Assembly (NCBI GenBank): GCA_028583605.1
Contig: CM053326.1
Span: forward strand, 11,664,587-11,728,586
Reading direction: 5' to 3'
DNA length: 64,000 nt
Origin: Dastarcus helophoroides
Taxonomy: Eukaryota; Arthropoda; Insecta; Coleoptera; Bothrideridae
Numbering within the stretch: position 1 is the first letter of the stretch; every line of letters begins with the position of its first letter. Below are positions 58,480 through 64,000 of this stretch, piece by piece. The notes under the pieces were generated by a model. The model worked only from the letters and a program-made list of their open reading frames with translations, searched no databases and was not told the origin of the DNA. The position numbers and the translations under genes are program-made.

Positions 58480-61375
58480 GAAAAGATAAGTGAAAATTTC
58501 TCACAATCCGATTGAAACTTAAATTTTTTTTAAACATTATAAACTTTTGTTGCTAATCCCACTTCTTTTTTATTTCAACTTTAAAAAAACAGATTTATTT
58601 TGATGATGACTTTATCCTCAAATTGAAATATTTTTTAAATTTTGTTTATTCTGAAAATTTTAACTTGAACTTTCTTCAGCAAAATATAATTTTTTCATTT
58701 AGACTTTTCTCAAATTGTTGATTTTTTAAATTTCTATCACTTAAATATTTCGACTTTTTGAAAATTTTGACCTTTTATAATTCTCACTTATTTAGAATTT
58801 TCCATTTTTCAAAATTTTTACTTTTCTCAAAGTGTCGACTTAATTAATTTTTTTAGATTTTTGACATTCTTTTTAACTCTCGACTTTTGAAAACGTTAAC
58901 TTTTTGAAAATTTCGACTTTTTTGAAAAATGCTACCTTTTTTTGTAAATTTCAACCATTTGGCAGTTTTGACTTTATTTTAAAAATTCGACGTTTTTATT
59001 TCAAAATTTTCACTTTTTAAAAACATCGATCGAAAATCGCCATTTTGATTTATTTGAAAAATTTTACATCTATTAAAAACTACCAGTGTTTTTGAAAATT
59101 TTCAAAAAATTTCTACATATTTGGAAGTTTTAGATTTGTAAAAATATCGACTTTTCGAAAAAATCAAATTTTTTAAATAAAAAAAAAGTTGAAACTGCCC
59201 TATGATGGGTTCATTTAGTACTCGTAATTTTGTTAAAAAAAATCGATTTTGACTTCATTTTGAAAATTTCACTTACGTCAAACCGCCAAAAGATCGATAG
59301 GTTCAATTTTACTCGTAATTTTGACTTTTTTAAAATTCAATCTTTGTTGAATATTTAAATTTTTTGTAAATTTTGACTTTATTATGAAAATATCACATTT
59401 CCAAATTTGAATTTTTTTATAAATTTGGTTTTTTCTCAAAATTTTGACCTTTAAAATTGTGATCGTTTAAAAATGTTGATGCTTTTAAATTTTTGACTCC
59501 AAAAATTTTTTTTATTTTCACTCTTTCTCGAACTATTATTTTTTTGTAAGTTTCGATTTTTGAAAAAATTTTCTTTCAAACATTTTTCATTTTATTGAAA
59601 GTTTTTATTTTATATTAGGATACTTTCTTTTAAAGATTTTTTTTTAATTGCTATATAAAATGTTTTCAGAATTTCAACTTTCTTTAGAACTTCGTCTTTT
59701 TCTCGAAATTTTGGCTTTTTCTGTGTGAATGTAAAGTACTTGAAAAGTTTTATATTTTGTTTTAAATATCAATCTTCTTCCAAATGATGACTTTTTCTCA
59801 GGTTTGTACTTTTTTAAAAGAAATAGACTATACTGAAAAATTCTTTTTTTTTTTTGGAAAATTTCGACATTTTGGCAGTGTTTACTTTTAAGTTCGAATT
59901 TTTTAAAATTTTGACCTCTTTTTTCTTTTTTTTTTTGAAAATTTGTAATTTTGTGCAGAATTTCGTGTTTCTCTAAAAATGTTTGCTATTTTTAAAATTT
60001 TCGCCAGTTCCAAAATTTTTAATTTTCTTAGGATTTCGACTTTAAAAAACTAGAATTTTTTTATATTTTCCACTATTTTTGAAAATTTCAACCATTTTTC
60101 AAATGTTGTTTTTTTAAATAATTCTACCCTCAAATCAACATTTGAAAAATGGTTGAAATTCTGAAAAGTAGCGGAAAATGTCAAAAAAATTCCAGTTTTT
60201 CAAAATCGAAATCTAACAAAATCAAAAATTTTAAAATAGGTGGAATTCTTAAAAATTCTACACTTTTTTTTAAACTTTCGAGTTTTAAAGATATTTACTT
60301 TTTGAGAAAATTTTGACTTTCTTAGAATTTTTAATCTTTTTTGACCTGTTTCACAATTTCTTCTTATTCTTGAAATTCAGCTTTTTTCTTGTAAATCATT
60401 TTCTGAAAATTCTGGTATTTTTAATGTCAATGAAAATTATGATATTTTTCATCATTTTCTCTTTTTTGGAAATTCTGTTTTTCCAAAAAACTCCAGATTT
60501 TCATAATTTATAGACTTTTGCTTGAAGCTTTGATTTTTATTTTTTTGAAATAACGCGTTATTTTTGAAAGTTGAGGTTTTTCTCAAAATTTTGACCTTTT
60601 ATTAATATTCGATTTTCTTTTAAAAATTTTGTTTTTTTTAACTTTAACCTTTTTTAAAATTTCGTCTTCTTTTGAAAGAAATCAACTTTTTTAAGATTCC
60701 CTTTTTTATGAAAATTATGACGGTTTTCAAAAATTTGACGAAATTCGATTTCACCCCCTGTCACATCTTTAGGGGCCGAATTTTTAGAAACGGCCAAACA
60801 CGGGGCTTATAATTTTTTTAGCATACTATTTACACTGTAAGTTTATGTTTTAAAACGCATTATTACCTCTGTGCCATGGTAACTTCGAAACTCCATTTCA
60901 CCCCCCCCCCCTTTTCCCCTTAGAGGACGAATTTCCAAAAATCCCTATTTTTGCTCATCTACACTATGAAAGGGATCTTCTTTCCAAATTTCATGTTTCT
61001 CAGATTTTTCAATCGATTTTTCTATTTCAATCTTTTCTCGAAATTTCGAAATTACCATTTTTACTGCACACTAGCGCAATTTTAGGAACAAAGTCTAAAA
61101 TTTGAGTACAACGTCGAAAAATTCCACTTTCACGTTAAAATTTTAACTGAAAAATTAAAATTTTATCATTAGTAATTGATGAATTAAAAATTCTAGAAAA
61201 ATTTCAAAATATCCAACTTTTTAAAAGTTGAGTGTTTTCTCGTAATATATAATTTTTTCGAATATTTACTAAAGGAAATATTGAGTTTTTCCTGAAAACT
61301 TGAAATTTTATGTATAACCTAAAATTTTGATATTTGAACTTTGGATTTCGCAAATAAAATAGATATTTTAGGAAA
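58480..61375 (+). repeat. T-rich degenerate repeat array (block 10)
   Basis: Long array of phrases such as AAATTTCGACTTTTTTG with T/C bias on the plus strand. It contains an internal palindrome (60009-60228) and two CCCC-rich phrases (60745-60780 and 60893-60950, each followed by TTAG.GG.CGAATTTxxAxAAA). Open frames at 60313-60513 and 61204-61392 are compositional. Confidence 0.7.
60009..60228. repeat. inverted repeat, about 100-base arms
   Basis: Left arm ends TTTCAACCATTTTTCAAATG (about 60088-60107) and right arm begins CATTTGAAAAATGGTTGAAA (about 60138-60157). The match continues outward for roughly 80 more bases with mismatches. It could form a cruciform. Confidence 0.65.
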
Positions 61376-61399
61376 AAATATTTGATATACAATCCAACC

Positions 61400-63235
61400 T
61401 TATCCTTTCCTATATTTTGCTACTTTCTTCGCCTCTTTCCATTCCATGTTACGTTTTTTCAGAACTTTCACTATTTCGTCATTTCATATCTTCTTAGGTC
61501 TCCTCGTGCTCGTTTGCTTAAACTTTTTGCCTCCCATATCTCCTTTACTTGTCTTTTATCCTTCATTCTGCAAAGATGGCCGAACCATTTCAATTTCCTT
61601 TCCTCTATTTTTTCTAAGACAGGTTCCACTTCTAGTTCTTCTTTAATTATTTCATTTCGTATCCGATCTCTTCTTGTCCTTCCTAATACTCTTTTTAAAT
61701 ATAGCATATCCATTGCTCGAATTTTACTCTTCATCCTTACTGGCAATACCCAACTTTTACTTGCATATATCAGTATTGGTCTGAATGTTGTTTTATATAC
61801 AGTCATTTTTGTTTTTTTTTATTTTTAATTCTCTCCTATGAAAGTTTGCTTCAATACATGGCACATTCTGGGAGCGCTATTCACTCTTTCGTTGATTTCA
61901 TTTTCCATATCTCCTGTTTTATTTATAATCACTCCTAAGTAATTAAATGTAGTGACTTGTTCTACTTTGGCTCCACTAATTTTCACATCAATTGTTTTGT
62001 CTTCTTTTCCAATTAACATTATTTCTGTTTTGCTTGTATTGATTCTCATTTTTTTTTTCAATTTTTCTCGCCATATGTTTAAATTTTCTTGTAGGCTTTT
62101 CAAGTTCGTTGCGCATATCATAAGATCATCCGCAAATAAATATTCAGTCACTTTACTGCTTTAAGTTTTCTGTACCCAGTTTGCATCTTTTGCGTTCTAC
62201 GTCGTGCTTCTTTTGTTATTTCATGTGTTATTATATAAACAATGTTGGACTTAAAACTCCTTTTTGTCTCATACCATTATTCACTACAAATTCCTCTGAC
62301 TGCATATTATAGGTTCTGATGTAATTTTTACTTTTTTTATATACACTTACTTTGCACGGCTCTTATTAAATTGTTACTTACTTCTCTCTTCTCCAAAATT
62401 TTCCATGTAATTTTCCTTGCTACTTTATCAAAAACCTTTTCTAAATTCACGAAAGCTATGTATATTTCTCTATTGGTAGCCTTGCTCTTTCTATTAATTA
62501 CTGGATTGTATAGATGTGATACTGGTTACTTCTGCCTTTTCTAAAACCACTTTGTGATTCTTTCATCTGTTTTTCTAACGCTGTTTTTAACCTTTTCTCT
62601 ATTATTCGTTAGTAGATTTTTGTCACCACACTCAGTATGGTAATTCCTCTATAATTTGTACAGATCCTTTCGTCCCTCTTCTTCAATATTGGTACAATAG
62701 TGCTTATCTTCCATTCCTCTGCCACATTTCTTTCTATCCATGTTTTCCTGAATATTTCTGTTATTATTATTGTCCCTTGTTCTCCCATACTTTTTAATAT
62801 GTTGTCGTGCCCAGCTGATTTTTCTTTCTTCGTGTCTCTTATAACCCCTGTAACTTCTTCTTCATCGATCACTTCTTCATTTTCTTCTTCATGTACAACC
62901 GTACTTTTTTCTAACTCCTAATTTTCTTGTATACTGTATTCATCCGAACTTGATAAATCCTGAAAATATTCTTTCCATGTTTTCATTATTTCCTTATTTT
63001 CATACATAATATTTCCATGTTCATTTTTGATTTGTTTCACTGTTATTCTTCTTTCTTTTCTTAGTCCTTCAATTACTTTGTAAAACAACTTCTGATTAGC
63101 TTTGCTATCATCTTTTATTTTCTGTCAAAATTCTTCCCATGATTTTTTCTTAGCTTCCTTTACCATTTCTTTCACCCTTATTCTTTGTTGTTTGTATTCT
63201 CTATAGGTCTTTTCTATTTTATTTTATTTATGTAT
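61400..63235 (-). pseudogene. RTE-like non-LTR retrotransposon remnant
   Basis: Minus strand. About 63230-62930 is a Lys/Glu-rich pre-RT segment (VIEGLRKERRITVKQIKNEH, then KTWKEYFQDL). 62872-62609 has EWKISTIVPILKKRDERICTNYRGITILSVVTKIY (split here: VPILKKRDERICTNYRGITI). 62151-61825 has YLFADDLMICATNLKSLQEN (the catalytic F-ADD box) and TFNYLGVIINKTGDMENEIN. 61806-61471 holds the C-terminal region (YKTTFRPILIYASKSWVLPV; KLKWFGHLCRMKDKRQV). The palm between 62600 and 62160 is frameshifted. The motif set matches RTE/BovB-type elements common in insects. The endonuclease is missing. Confidence 0.82.
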
Positions 63236-63245
63236 TCCACCAGCT

Positions 63246-64000
63246 CAGTGGCGGCTGGTGCTAATAAAATTTGGGGGTTGCAAAGAGACATTTGCAAAAA
63301 AGTGCCGAAACTGGAAATTTTAAATTAAGCTGGAGGAAGGGATATTTATAATTTTAAATTGATATATGTTATACATATATTTCCTTTTTTTATATTCGCA
63401 AAAAAACAAAAGAAAAAAAGAGGAAGTCCATACGACGGACGATCTTTGGCAGCTGCAAATTTATCAATAACTTTTTACTGAAGTCGAGTATTCCTTTAAT
63501 TAAGTCCTTTTCTTTGAAGACATCGTTAATGCGGACAATCTTTCCTGGCATAATGTATTTTTTTTAAAGTTTCTTTTCTTTTCAGACTGGAGAAGCACCA
63601 CTCTGCTTCAGCAGAAGCCATTGGGATAGTTATCAGGATTTTTAAAAGATTTAGGGTTTCACTAAGCTCACTGTTTTCTGAAATAACGTTATAGAGTACA
63701 AGTAAACCAAAAGCTCATTAAAACTTTTCTGTTTCGTAAATTACAGATAATTCAGTTCTTAGTTTTTGTAAATTAAAAAATGGATAAACCTTAGCGGTTC
63801 CTTTAAAATTCTTTTCGGGAAAAGTGATTCTATGTTGGTTAAACTTTTCAGAAAAAAATAAAGTTGCTGCAATTAAATGGCCAGTGAAGCTGAATCGTTC
63901 TTTAGCTTAGCAGATAACAATGTCACATAGGTACTTCTTTAGCTTCGCGAACTACTTCTGTTAAAACTTCGCTTTTTACCAGACACCATCTGCACAATAT
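63246..64000 (-). pseudogene. hAT element remnant (ZMYM1-like), continues past the window
   Basis: Starts at a hAT-type end, CAGTGGCGGCTGGTG (63246). Minus-strand frames from 63950 to about 63580 give ERFSFTGHLIAATLFFSEKF, KVYPFFNLQKLRTELSVIYE, LLKILITIPMASAEAEWCFS and SLKRK. This is the C-terminal hAT dimerisation region typical of zinc finger MYM-type 1-like transposases (usual motif TAEAERCFSTLKRIK). Stops and small indels (for example at about 63720 and 63550) show decay. The catalytic and zinc-finger parts would lie beyond 64000. Confidence 0.75.

Noticed and set aside
61382..61828. 148-codon plus-strand open frame with membrane-like composition
   Set aside because: Antisense of the RTE-like C-terminal region.
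1..64000. CRISPR array, prophage or bacterial contamination
   Set aside because: Spliced genes, insect-type transposons and lack of operons or Shine-Dalgarno-led genes exclude it; the repeats have no regular spacer structure.

Overview
The window is AT-rich animal DNA, most likely from an insect. The evidence is short GT-AG introns, an acid sphingomyelinase gene family with a saposin domain, and an insect-like set of transposons (mariner, hAT, Harbinger, pogo, Jockey, RTE, Penelope, Ty3/gypsy). A beetle is possible but cannot be shown. There is no sign of bacterial operons and no tRNA, rRNA or CRISPR.

The only recognisable host genes are two tandem, minus-strand acid sphingomyelinase-like (SMPD1-like) genes. 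Copy B (exons at 57657-58072 and 49972-50887) looks functional, but its first exons lie beyond the right edge. Copy A (exons at 38908-39819 and 30012-31478) has the saposin B and metallophosphatase exons. Three +1 insertions in its catalytic C-terminal part make it a likely recent pseudogene. Equivalent exons of the two copies have the same length except for exactly those insertions. Large introns of both genes are filled with transposons: a gypsy element in A (34559-38742, TSD ATAT) and a nearly intact hAT in B (51313-53772, 8-bp TSD).

Layout from left to right: 1-2.1 kb degenerate A-rich repeat; 3.7-5.4 kb foldback element; 7.1-8.8 kb Jockey-like remnant; 9.4-11.5 kb nearly complete mariner-like DD41D transposon with about 475-bp inverted repeats; 11.9-13.3 kb long-TIR MITE; 13.4-17.6 kb large inverted AT repeat split by a solo LTR; 17.6-18.6 kb another long-TIR MITE; 18.6-20.7 kb unique DNA; 20.8-23.4 kb two dead mariners; 24.4-25.6 kb second Jockey remnant; 26.1-26.7 kb Harbinger remnant; 30-39.8 kb SMPD1-like A; 40.5-42.1 kb second gypsy fragment; 45.1-46.7 kb pogo-like remnant with a PHD-like finger; 47.0-49.2 kb Penelope-like element; 50-58.1 kb SMPD1-like B; 58.5-61.4 kb T-rich repeat; 61.4-63.2 kb RTE-like remnant; 63.2 kb to the right edge, a hAT (ZMYM1-like) remnant.

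Two patterns are not explained by ordinary annotation. First, a 505-bp insertion (56799-57303, 13-bp target duplication) carries 68-bp direct repeats and a complete hammerhead-ribozyme core with a 13-bp closing stem; it looks like a retrozyme or Penelope-type non-autonomous element. Second, the degenerate oriented 'TTTCGAAATTTTGAC' arrays that fill roughly a quarter of the window begin, in three places and always in the same orientation, with a shared GC-richer cap. They may therefore be bodies of a mobile element rather than simple satellite.
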